From: Beroe forskalii
Lineage: Eukaryota; Ctenophora; Nuda; Beroida; Beroidae
NCBI GenBank assembly: GCA_011033025.1
Contig: WFMF01000004.1
Coordinates: 124,001-188,000, forward strand
DNA length: 64,000 nucleotides
Reading direction: 5' to 3'
The first letter of the stretch is position 1; each line of letters starts with the position of its first letter. A program made the translations under genes and the position numbers. Positions 54,576-64,000 of the stretch are shown one piece after another. The notes beneath the pieces were generated by a model. That model made no database searches. It saw nothing but the letters and a program-made list of their open reading frames with translations, and was not told the origin of the DNA.

Positions 54576-57500
54576 CTGAGCAATATAGGATAATCAAACA
54601 CCCTTAGGATACGTTTATATGAATTATCACACGAGCGAAGCGAGTGTGATAATTCGAATTATTGCTCGAGCCGAAGGCGAGTGCAATAATTCCAATTATC
54701 ACTCGAGCCGAAGGCGAGTGTGATAATTGATATAAACGTATCCTCAGGGTGTTTGATTAATCTATTATATAACGTGAGAAACGGGCGGAGATCTACACTG
54801 GTTTTTCCAATAAAAAGCAAATTAAGAAGCTTTTAAATATGAAAACCCTTTGAGCTAGAGAGTAGAGGGCCTGAAATTGACTTAGGAAAATATCAAGATT
54901 GGCCAGGAATCTTAGATTAGATGGCGAAGAGTGGCTATGTATATCTAAATTTGCTTTCAAAGTATGCATAAAACGTAAGTACGGAATCTTTATAAACTTT
55001 GCTCATATCTTTTGATTCAACTAGGTACTATAAAGTCGATTGAAATGTGTAGCAACATCAACACAAAATTGAAATATCATTTCTGTGTAAGTGTGTAACG
55101 CTGTAACGGATGCACATTTATAGGCATTTATAGTATAGTAGTGAGGGTAAGTAGGTGCACGGCTCATGTATCGCATACCAGGTATACATAAACTCATGAA
55201 ACCAAAACAAACAAAATAAATGTATACACTGCTACACTGATGTATCCTAATGGAGTGAAAGCAAGTGGTCTTACTGGCACGTGGGTGTGCGGCTCATATA
55301 ATGACCAACAAGTGTACATAAACTCATTAAACCAAAACAAGATAACGTAATATGTATACACTGATGTATCGTAATGGAGTGAGAGCAAGTGGTCTTACTG
55401 GCACGTGGGTGCGCGGCTCATATAATGACAAACAAGGTATACATAAACTCATGAAACCACAACAAGATAACGTAATACGTATACACTGGTGTATTGATTT
55501 AGATCAAGTGGTCTTATTCCTTTACTGGCACGTGCGTGCGCGGCTCATATAATGACTAACGTGAACGGTGAATGCATAAACAAGATAACATAAGATGTAT
55601 ACACTGGTGTATGGTAATGGAGTGAGAGAATTGACTAAAAGTCAGATTGAAATGATTTTACAAAGTAGATAAATACGAATAACAAAATTCTAAAGTTTTG
55701 ATTTTTGGGGTGTGATAATTTTTCAAAGGTGTGATAACTGTTCTTTGAGGGGTGTGATAACTGTACAGTTATCACACACCTGGAAAAATTATCACACCCC
55801 AAAATTTCGAAAATTTTAAAATCTTATGAAAATTATTAATTGACCCCTAAACTCCATTTTTGAAGCCGTTATATAACAAAAATTATCAGAGCAAGAATTA
55901 TATAACGATCGTTATCTCTAATATAATTTCGCAACCTCTGTATTATTATAATTATGTACGTCGTAACGTCTTTTGTCCTTTTGTAGACACATTTTGAAGT
56001 GTGCACGTGCAGTATGGATATATGCGCGCGCGTTGCTATGGTTACATATTGCGCTCGCGTTCATTTCTGTTTAATGCTGTTTTGAATACGTTGATCCGTA
56101 ATAACTTTTGATCTGATTGGAATTTTTTGATGCGGTAAAAAGTATTGAGTTGATTTGAAGTTTGCGAACGAGGTGCTGCGTAGTAGCGCCGAGTGAACTG
56201 TTTATTAGCAGTCCCATCGGGCGTGCTAGTCTTAATTATAATTTCGTAAGAGCACGTGAATAATGTTTGTGCTCCCGTACACAATTAAATTTGAGCTTGC
56301 CAAGAAATTATCAAGGAAAACGAATACAAACGGGAGAAAGGAGGTGCTGTTGCTATGGAAACCAATTTTAGTGCACGTGCAGATTATGATCAGTTCTATG
56401 CGAGTGCTTTCTATTACGCAACTACTTTTAAATGCTGTGCTGTTAAGGCTTTTGAAAATTTTTGGCGTTTTCTTTACTTCAAGTTCAAGATCTCAAGATG
56501 GAGAATGGACATAACTTGAATAACGGAGGATATTTCAGATGGATTGTTATCATAAAACTGTGGCAGAGTTCGGTCTATAATCAATGCTTAGTCGGTGATA
56601 ACAGTAGTAACTGTAATTTTGAAATTGAACGCTTAGAGCAATCTAAGGTTTACAAAAGTGTACAATTTATTCGAGTTGAATATAGGTGAAGCAGATTACC
56701 AAGAATTGATCCTGGCCCGGGTCAATATGAAAAAAGTTGTCCAATGTCAGTAATCAGTATGGGAATCAGTTGTCAGATTTAACATCATCCTGCGGAACAA
56801 AAACGGAACAAAAGTCACATGATTTAGCACAATTACTGAGACTAATCGTCGAACTATTTTTTCACCCTGCTCCTTCATAAAATTCGTTGCGTATAACTAT
56901 TTATCTGATTGCAATTTTTTGATGCGGTAAAAATTATCCAATCAATTTGAATGGTAGTGTTCAATATTTGCGAACGAGTTGCTGCGTAGCAGCGCCGAGT
57001 GAGCTGTGTGTCTGCAGGCCCAACGGGCCTGCTAGTCTTATATATAATTTCGTAAGAGCACGTGAATAATGTCTGTTTGTGCGGGCGCACAGTTTAAATT
57101 TGAGCTTGCCAAGTAAATATCAAGAGAAACGAAGGCTAAGCTGGGCGAAGTCGCGCCGTTGCTATGGATACAGGTATTCTGCACGTGCAGATTATGATCA
57201 GTTCTATGAGAGTGCTTTCTGATACGTTGTTTACTGCTGCGTTATAGCGTTTGAAAGAACGTCCTGTTTACTGTTTTTCAAGATCTGAAGATAGAGGACG
57301 GGTATGGGCTGGCATCATGGAGGCTATTTCCGATATCATCTCTTCATAAATCTGTGGCAGACGCCGGTCAATTTAGATTAATACTGAGTTGATGGTAACG
57401 GAAAAATGTGAATTAAGAGCAATTTAAGATTGACCAACAGCAAAATCAAATTTAATCGAACTTCGGCATAGCACATTGCGATTTTGGATTACTGCTCTTG

Positions 57501-60500
57501 ATCTCTTGGCGTGAAACAATGCTTTAATTCAACGTTCAGTATGAGCACAATACTCGGTTTTGATTTTCAGATTTAAATTCATCATACAAGAACAGATTAC
57601 AATAATCAAAACTTGCACGGTCCAGCATTACAAAAAGTAACCAACGGATAATGGTAAATTTTGCTCCTTCATAAACTTTTTGATAGCTTATTATTTGGTC
57701 CCTCGCACATTCATATCTGTTTAATGCTGTTTTAATTTAGTTGCTCCGTAACTTTTGTCTTGATTGGAATTTTTGGATGCGATAAGAAGTGATCAATAAA
57801 TTTGAGTTGCAGTGTTTCAATTTGCGAACGAGGTGCTGCGTAGCAGCGCCGAGTGAGCTGTGTATTTGCAGGCCCAACGGGCCTGCTAGTATAATAATAA
57901 TTAAATAATAATTAATTAATGCAGAAAAATATTTCAATGATTCATTGATTCTAGATATTAGAGCTATAGTTTAGAAAGGCAGCAAACGTTAATAATAATT
58001 AATATTTTATTAATAATCAGTTGATATTTGATTAATATTAAACTAATTATTAATTAATATTTGATTAACTAATTTATGTCGTTTAACCGTACGAGTTGAT
58101 GATGCTCGGACACGTGTGCTCTTTGATGACGATGTTAAGGTCCGTGAAGATGCGCCGCTGCTCCCGAAGATCCTGTGGAGAAAAGAGAGATGACGTCATT
58201 ATCAGGGGGTAGAGTGGTGAGTTGATGACGTCATTATCAGGGGGTAGAAGGTTGTGTTGATGACGTCATTATCAGGGGGCAACTTTACATACTAACACAT
58301 ATGTTTGCAGATCGCTCGATACGGAGGGCCCGATAACTTTACATTCTAAAGTTATCGAGCCCTCCGTATCGAGCGATCTGCAAAAATATGCTTTATACGC
58401 CCTTCAATCGGATAAGACGTGTATCCGACAGTAGCAACCTGAGTTCGACGCATCTTCTTTACTGCCATAAGCACTCCTGTCGGCTTGTGCCGCATCAACT
58501 GAAACATTTACTCGGATCAAGTTTCCCTGCTTTCTTCATAGATCAAGTTTCAAAATTAAAATAAGTTGATGAAGTTAAGAATCATTCGACGCGTTCAATT
58601 CAGTTTTACGGGGTTAAATTTAAATATATAGGGTCAGTATGAAAATGAATAGGGTTATTGGAGTAAGATTCGGGCCATTAAATTCGCATAATGATAAAAT
58701 TTCCGAACTGACTGAAATGGGGTCCCTACGCCCTACGCATTGATGTCAAACCGGTTTCAAAATGAAAGCGACAGCCTCACTTCGGTAAACGCTCGTGCGC
58801 GCTATGCTCACACCTAATTTTAGGATCTTTCGATAGAAAAACTTCGCAAATTTTAGTTGTAAGCATTAAGAGAAGACCTGGAAGCCGCGCAATTTTGACA
58901 AAGCGTCAAGATAACAGGCAAACAAAACAACGCCGATCACCGATGGCAAACTGAGTGCTTAAATTCTGCTGAAACCGTCTTTGGAATTTTTAATCAACAA
59001 AACTTGGGTTCCAAAGTTTAACATAACATCCAACGCCATAACCGCCAGTGTCCTTACGTTATATTCACAGGACGATTGACAAGGAAACAAAACCTGAAGT
59101 TAACAGCAAAACGCCCCTTTTTTCCACCGGGAAATCTTGTCTCAAAATGAAGGGTTTATGATGAATAAACCAATCGGTTAACCGTGCGTTTTCAGCCATA
59201 CGAAACCGAAACTGTATATTTTGATTTCGCAGATAACCGTTTAGAGAAATGGTTGATTAACCGAATCGAAACCAAAATACCGTTTGACCGGGCGGTAGGC
59301 GGACTTTATAGCTAACGGACTTTATAGCTAAACCGGTCAAAATAGCTGAATTTTGATTTAGCTATATCGTCCGCAGTTCGGACTATTTAGCTAAATCTTC
59401 CTCCTCCCAATCAGTTTAGATGTTTAGCTATATAGTCCTCGATTCGACTATTTAGCTAAATCTGTATCATAGCATTTGTATAACATCACGATACATCACG
59501 GCTCATAGCAGCGATGAGCCGCGTCATGAGGAAGGGTAACGTAACACCTGTGCTACTTGGGGATATCTGAGATAGTAATGTCTACTTGCTAAGGTTATCT
59601 GGGATAAGGAGAAAGCTATTGTTATGGTTGGCTTCAGCAAGTTCATCACCGGCCAGCCCAGTCTTTCAACCCTGCTGACCAGACCCTTCTAACGGAGCGA
59701 AGCAGCACAGCCAGAAGCACCAACCTCCGAGACCATTCTTTCCCCCCCCCACCCGTCAGAAGACCCAGAGACGTACTTCGTCGCGTACGAGGGCAAGACA
59801 GAAATAACTCTGTTTATGACTTATCTCACATGAACTAAGATACTGAGTTAAACCTGAGCTGATCCCAGAGCTGAATCATTGAATGTGCCCAGTGCGCACT
59901 TGTCGTTTCAGATGCAGAGGATTTACTGATTGGGTTACTCCCCAAATTTTGCCACGCTACCCTGTCAATTATTGAGCTCCCATGCGCGCAGTTGTCCGGC
60001 AGCCGTTATAACAGCTGTGCCCGCTACACCGACACGGGGACATGTGCTCTGATTAGGTGGAATTGTACGGTTTGATCCGCTATGGCAAAGCGTAGAGCAT
60101 TATATCCATACCGAGGAACAGTAAGGTAAGATTTAGCTATATCGTCCGCAGTTCGGACTTTTCAGCTAACGGACTAAATAGCTAGAGCTAGGACTTTATA
60201 GCTAAACCTACAGAAAAATTTAGCTATATAGTCCTACAATCGACCGGGCGCTTCTAGCCGTTTGAAACCGAAAACGTAACAGAAAAGCAAATTAAGGTTT
60301 AGGGAAATGGTCCATTAACCGTAACCAGAAAACTGGTTGACTGGCACTTTTTCGCTGAACCGTAACCGGATTTATTGGGAAAAGTTAATGAATGAATGAA
60401 TGAAAATATTTTTACAGCACAATTACAGTACAAATTCTTAAAAACATTTTCATATATGAAGAAGTTTCTTGGTTATGCTGAGGAACAGCACTAAGTCAAT

Positions 60501-62354
60501 CATGAAGGGTCCTTTTCTAACCTGAACACTGCCGCACGCCCCTTCGCCCAGATGGGAAATACTCTCGAAATCACACTGCGACACCGTGTACCGCTGTCCG
60601 TCGATTCGAACTTCGGGGTTGAAGTTCTCAAACTCGAACAGATTAGATTGGGAGGAGGGTTGCTGGGCGTGCTGCTTGGGTTTTTTGAGGTTTGAATTGG
60701 ACAAATCATTATTAAACTCCTGTTTACTCAACGCTCATTTAATGAGAGGTAGTTTAATAAAATTGCACTTATAAAAGTGACCCAGTTCTTAATATAGTAC
60801 CATAGCTAGAAACTCCAATCACGACGAAAGTTATGGATCTCTACATTTGAAAACTTTTTGAGAAACCCGGCACCTACCTTGCTACTTCCAAGGTAGGTAC
60901 TCCTGTACTGTGGTTTATAGATAAGTGTATAAAAATGTATGAAAAATGTATGAAAATGTATAAAAATGTATAAATATGTATAAAAATGTATAAAAATGTA
61001 TAAAAATGTATAAAAATGTATAAAAATGTATAAAAATGTATAAAATGTATAAAAATGTATAAAAATGTATAAAATGTATAAAAATGTATAAAAATGTATA
61101 CATACCTTGGTACTTCCCATTAGCTTGGGGCGTGTTAAGAGGGAGGCTGGCAGTCGGACGACCTCGTCTGATATCGTCCCCAATTCGCATGTCAATCCGG
61201 CCTGGCGTGTGGAAAGTCTTGGGTTTTCGTGATGTGTGATGACGTCATTATCATTGTATGAAGTGAGAAGTTTATGACGTCATGTCAATCCGGCCTGGTT
61301 TGTGGAGAGTCTTGGGTTTTCGTGATAGTATGGTTGAAGTGTGACGCGAAAGGGGTGAGCTGATGACGTAATTATCCTAGTGTTGAGTGTTTTGTTGATT
61401 ACTGAAAATTTGCTAATAACACGATCCGTCGATCCAAAAAGTGTTTTGATGCATTCCAATTTCCATCGAAATAATGTGTATAAAATGGGAAATAATCATA
61501 GTTTTGGCGAACCATCACAAGGACCATTCAGCAGACCATTTACCAGATAATCACTGCATTCTTCAATCAACGGAGAATAATTCAAATCTCAACAATTCAT
61601 ATCAATTTTTGCTTTGAAAAAAACATCAGTCAAAACCAGCGATGCATAATTTATGCAGTTATAATAAAGCATTATCATATACAAAGAATCAGCAACAGCA
61701 ATTATTTCAGCTGAGAAGTTTATGCTTCACTGAAAAGGGATTGATTTTACGAATTGACAAAGATCAAATAAAGATCAAACACAGCCTGATTTAACAGCTG
61801 ATAAGAGATGCTTTTATATGCTATCAGTGATTTTAGAAATCGTGAGAAAGCATCCTTATTGTTTAATTGTAGGAAGACTGAATTGATCATTGTAAAATAA
61901 GAAGATGGCTCCGTTATCAAACAATTTAATTGGTAGCACTCGTGCAACTAAAAAGCTAAAACCTCATTCCAACGGCATGAGATAAGCAAATGGAGAATTC
62001 ACACATCATTACATTGCAGGTGTCTCCACTTCAAGAAATTATTTTTTTTCTGAAATTCCCGATCACGCGGTGCCATGTACGTACGTGGTACGTGGATTAT
62101 ATACTGTTGAATCAGTATCACGCACGTACAAATGGCAGTCGAATGTCGAAATTTCAGACACCGATCCGTGGCGACATCTCTGTAATTCATGAACACCACC
62201 CAGCTCAAGCTATAAAAACACAGCTCAAATAACTCACCACAGCACATGTATAAACCCACGAACACATCCCACACACACAATACACAATCCACTTACCGGG
62301 CCTAGCACGGACCCCTGCGGAACCCCCGCCCTCGCTCGGCCTGAGGGATGTCAT
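53888..62354 (-). CDS. MAP2K7: MAP kinase kinase 7 (MKK7/hemipterous), six exons, 397 aa
   Basis: Dual-specificity kinase that phosphorylates JNK on its TPY loop; cytoplasmic. Exons in transcript order: 62354-62297, 61201-61106, 60733-60522, 58498-58439, 58172-58093, 54575-53888. All introns are GT-AG and the phases give 1194 nt including TAG. Residues: JNK-docking (D) motif [12 protein letters not shown] at 31-42; Gly-rich loop GEGACGSV 114-121; catalytic Lys136 in [11 protein letters not shown] Asp235; DFG Asp253; activation-loop Ser263 and Thr267 in SKVKT, the MKK7-type phosphosites. APE is SPE here ([11 protein letters not shown]). [13 protein letters not shown]-like [12 protein letters not shown] and [11 protein letters not shown] are MKK7-specific against MKK4 and MKK3/6. 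Human MKK7 is 419 aa. The middle exons are only 60-96 nt, while the last holds most of the kinase domain. Confidence 0.96.
54591..54759. repeat. 169-bp inverted repeat at the MKK7 exon 6 branch-point region
   Basis: TAATCAAACACCCTTAGGAT plus ACGTTTATAT at the left is mirrored at 54730-54759. Between are three stem segments of the form ATTATCACACGAGC / GAGTGTGATAAT with GCCGAAGGCGAG. The left arm begins 14 bp upstream of the acceptor AG. Confidence 0.8.
55150..55640. repeat. Tandem repeat, about 120-bp unit, four copies
   Basis: Each unit contains CGGCTCATATAATGA, ACATAAACTCATGAAACCA, AACAAGATAACGTAA, TATACACTGATGTAT and GTGGTCTTACTGGCACGTG. The copies are 80-95% similar by eye. Lies in MKK7 intron 5. 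Confidence 0.85.
56040..57895 (-). repeat. Three tandem copies of an 800-840-bp unit with a conserved GC-rich core
   Basis: Cores at 56163-56230, 56968-57036 and 57823-57890 share GCGAACGAGGTGCTGCGTAG, CAGCGCCGAGTGAGCTGTGT and GCAGGCCCAACGGGCCTGCT. Each is preceded by GTTTAATGCTGTTTT and TTGGAATTTTTTGATGCGGT, and in the first two copies followed by ATAATTTCGTAAGAGCACGT and TTTGAGCTTGCCAAG. The cores fold into GCTGC-GTA-GCAGC and GCAGGCCC-AA-CGGGCCTGC hairpins. No protein is conserved between copies. Confidence 0.85.
58093..58172 (-). CDS. MAP2K7: MKK7 exon 5 (80 nt)
   Basis: [20 protein letters not shown] then CPSIINS, aligning with the helix alpha-C region of MKK7 (KRILMDLDVVLKSHDCP). Acceptor CTCCACAG, donor GTACGG; the alternative donor GTTAAA four bases on would break the frame to exon 6. 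Confidence 0.95.
58189..58279 (-). repeat. TGACGTCA-bearing satellite upstream of MKK7 exon 5
   Basis: Three copies of GATGACGTCATTATCAGGGG plus GTAGAGTGGTGAGTT, the reverse complement of the flippase intron unit. On the transcribed strand the array ends about 17 bp before the exon 5 acceptor. Confidence 0.9.
58304..58384. repeat. 38-5-38 near-perfect hairpin in MKK7 intron 4
   Basis: TTTGCAGATCGCTCGATACG plus GAGGGCCCGATAACTTTA, loop CATTC, then its reverse complement with a single G-T pair. It lies between exons 4 and 5, 55 bp before the exon 4 donor in + coordinates. Looks like a very young mini-MITE or a small-RNA precursor. Confidence 0.9.
58439..58498 (-). CDS. MAP2K7: MKK7 exon 4 (60 nt)
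   Basis: [20 protein letters not shown], in phase 0 at both ends, contains the ATP-anchoring lysine and matches MKK7 RFRKTGHVIAVKQMRRS. Acceptor TGTTTCAG, donor CAG/GTTGCT. Confidence 0.96.
59295..60245. mobile_element. TTTAGCTATAT / ACTTTATAGCTAA repeat copies and a GC-richer spacer in MKK7 intron 3
   Basis: GATTTAGCTATATCGTCCGC plus AGTTCGGACTATTTAGCTAA near 59350-59400 recurs at 60128-60180, with ACTTTATAGCTAAACC inverted partners on both sides, so two MITE copies or the two ends of one element. The 700 bp between (59480-60120) is GC-richer, with no recognised coding motif; it may be an LTR-like or other insertion. Confidence 0.5.
60522..60733 (-). CDS. MAP2K7: MKK7 exon 3 (212 nt)
   Basis: After a two-base start (CG completing GCG with exon 2), it encodes [14 protein letters not shown], a Lys/Gln/Pro-rich linker, [20 protein letters not shown] and GEGACGSVQ, matching MKK7 IGGQRYQAEINDLENLGEMG. 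There is no in-frame ATG and a TGA lies just upstream, so it is internal. Donor CAG/GTTAGA. Confidence 0.95.
60927..61101 (-). repeat. 10-bp minisatellite GTATAAAAAT beside the MKK7 exon 2 donor
   Basis: About 17 copies of GTATAAAAAT (read on +), a few with one A missing, run right up to the exon 2 donor GTATGT at 61105. The donor's own GTATGTATAC could have seeded the array. Confidence 0.9.
61106..61201 (-). CDS. MAP2K7: MKK7 exon 2 (96 nt): D-motif exon
   Basis: [20 protein letters not shown] then [11 protein letters not shown], aligned with the human RRRIDLNLDISPQRPRPTLQLPL region, which holds the first JNK-docking site. Phase 1 at both ends. Acceptor CACGCCAG, donor CAAG/GTATGT. Confidence 0.93.
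61189..61326 (-). repeat. Duplicated acceptor region of MKK7 exon 2
   Basis: TGTCAATCCGGCCTGG with CTTGGGTTTTCGTGAT occurs at 61189-61232 (real acceptor) and again at 61282-61326, separated by a TGACGTCAT-containing unit. The second copy keeps the CAGGCCGG acceptor and first exon bases. Confidence 0.9.
62297..62354 (-). CDS. MAP2K7: MKK7 exon 1 (58 nt) with start codon
   Basis: ATG at 62354 opens [19 protein letters not shown] and ends with one base at donor GTAAGT (62296-62291), in phase with exon 2 so that PG/RID reads as the human ARRRID. It is shorter than the human N-terminus. Confidence 0.85.
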
Positions 62355-62359
62355 TATTA

Positions 62360-62645
62360 AACTTTGCGGCCGGGGCCGGCGCTCCTCGCTCCTCGCTGTT
62401 GTGGGGGTCGTGATGAGGGACTGGGGCCGTTCTCGTCTTCTGCCCGACGACTCGGCCGGCGCGCTAGAGACTCGTCTGGGGGAGGAGAGGAGACTCTAAG
62501 AGGTCAGCAGACCCCGCGGGGGTCTGCTACGAGAATTGTAGCAAGGGTGGCCTAATTAGCACCGGTATTAGTGTCTAGAAGATAGCTAGCTATAGAGGTA
62601 CAGATGGGGTCTGCTACGAGAAATTTAGCAAGGGTGGCCAATTTA
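62360..62645 (-). promoter_or_regulatory. GC-rich presumed 5' UTR/promoter of MKK7
   Basis: 62360-62530 is strongly GC- and CpG-rich (GGCCGGGGCCGGCGC) in an AT-rich setting, as at animal CpG promoters. It contains the 9-3-9 palindrome GCAGACCCCGCGGGGGTCTGC's halves at 62507-62527. The motif CTGCTACGAGAATTGTAGCA with AGGGTGGCC occurs at 62521 and again at 62610. No TATA box was identified. Confidence 0.4.
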
Positions 62646-64000
62646 AGATTTAGCAGACGTAGGTAGTAGGTATATTATTTTTTCAATAGTAACTAGCTCG
62701 ATTTGTGGGGTCTAGAAGGAGGCTGGCTATGGATGGATCTTAGTCTCTGTCGCAGAAGTCTATTGAAGCTGTTCAGCAGAAGCTCGAGGAATGAGCAGCT
62801 AAGCAGAAAGTAGGTATAAATATAAAAATAAATGATGAATTACTGAATTATCAAGAATCATATCCGGAGGATATTGACTTATAAACAATGAGGTCAGATT
62901 ATAGAAACGTGTATAATATACGCTTAGAGCATGGCTGGGAATGCGTAAATAGAAATCAATGCACAAGGCGAAGCCGAGTCAATATTACAAATTAATCCAC
63001 GCTTATAACTCTATATAAGTACCCTAAAATGTGCTAATATTATAACTGATAATGTATTTCGCATTATCACGTACGGTATGACAGGAGAAGAAGGAGCCAT
63101 TTCACCACCCCTGATCCTCAGGCTGTTCAACCGCTCATAGATACCAGTCGTATTGATACCTGGGAGATGTATTTAAGTATTTAATAACATGCCGTTCAGC
63201 AAGGACAGTCGTTGAGTTAACTAGGCTACGCTTCAACGCGAACAACTACTGAGACAAATTTTGTATTTATACCGTATAAAGAGAATCAACGCATTTCTAA
63301 GTCTCGTGATAGCTGATAGTTCAATTTCTAAATTTTTTCTATCTCTGAAGTCTGAGTAGACCGAATGAGAAGCGGTTCTAAAGTATTAAGTTCTAACTTC
63401 TAAAATAGCAAACAAACCTTGTCCTGTATTGGATGCCATCAAGCCGTTTATTTACATGAAACCAGGTCCTCAATAGAAACACAGATGAGAATTGAAAAAT
63501 AAATAATGCATCATAAAATGATGGAATAAGGATAAAATGAGGACATTAATATTTCCTTTCAATGAAATGAGCTCAGTTTGATAAGGCTCTCTTTGTAACT
63601 GTTATTAGAACCTAGAGTCGTACCTACTCACTGAGTAAATACAGCTTTAGGGTCTATAATTGGTGAGAATGTATTCACTACGAAAATTTGTGACTGCTAC
63701 ATAATAAGGTTAAAAGTGATTGTAAAGTGGTTGCAAATAGAATACTATTTTCAATTTTCTATCAATTAATTAATCACGAGATTTCAAAATATCATTCCAT
63801 ATATCGATACAATTCAAAATCATTAATAATCATAATAATCAAAAAAGTAACTGAAGCATCTTTATCGTATAATTTAGAAAAATCTTAAATTTATAAATAA
63901 GTTGATTAAAAATTATCAATAGGTGAAGAAATTCCATTAAAACAATAAATTCCATTAAAACAATAATTTATGATGATTCTTAGGGCATTGGATGGAGTTT
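62646..64000. other. AT-rich flank upstream of MKK7, nothing recognised
   Basis: No exon, RNA gene or classified repeat was supported on either strand. Confidence 0.5.

Noticed and set aside
53912-54607. 231-codon plus-strand frame
   Set aside because: Antisense shadow of the MKK7 kinase exon, whose motifs are on the minus strand.
59480-60120. Possible LTR or gene in a GC-richer block
   Set aside because: No TG...CA boundaries, polypurine tract or coding motif could be shown; left as unassigned.

Overview
The window is animal (metazoan) nuclear DNA: AT-rich, with short exons joined by GT-AG introns, and crowded with hairpin-forming transposon relics and minisatellites. The phylum cannot be read from it. 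The genes are animal families (a class-6 P4-ATPase, a JNK-pathway MKK7 kinase, a secreted kringle protein), so an invertebrate or early-branching animal fits; that is inference.

Layout. 1-12000 is gene-poor and holds mobile-element relics, a 761-bp mariner-like inverted-repeat element, and two weak coding candidates. 12030-17745 is a 5.7-kb foldback element: two arms of C-rich (left) and G-rich (right) tandem repeats in inverted orientation around a spacer carrying one exon of a DDE (Harbinger/PIF-type) transposase. 18223-44615 (+) is a 31-exon ATP11-class phospholipid flippase (about 1122 aa). Its introns hold a complete two-exon DEDDh exonuclease gene on the same strand (30062-31214), a possible small antisense gene (25470-25917), and many MITEs. 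46405-47600 is a 15-bp satellite. 48763-51639 (+) is an intronless gene for a secreted cysteine-rich protein: GCC2/GCC3-like repeats, then a beta/gamma-crystallin-like domain, then two kringles, with two apparent frame breaks. 53888-62354 (-) is a six-exon MAP2K7 (MKK7) gene of 397 aa, reconstructed from the JNK docking motif to the stop. 62355-64000 is its upstream flank.

The genes do not form an obvious pathway: the flippase moves aminophospholipids across membranes, MKK7 activates JNK, and the kringle protein is probably extracellular. The more unusual content lies between exons. A satellite carrying the palindrome TGACGTCA sits just upstream of splice acceptors in both flippase and MKK7. 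Exon fragments with or without their acceptors have been tandemly duplicated several times. One flippase intron starts with AT instead of GT. All exon joins were deduced by eye from reading frame, splice-site fit and family conservation; no transcript or database search was available.
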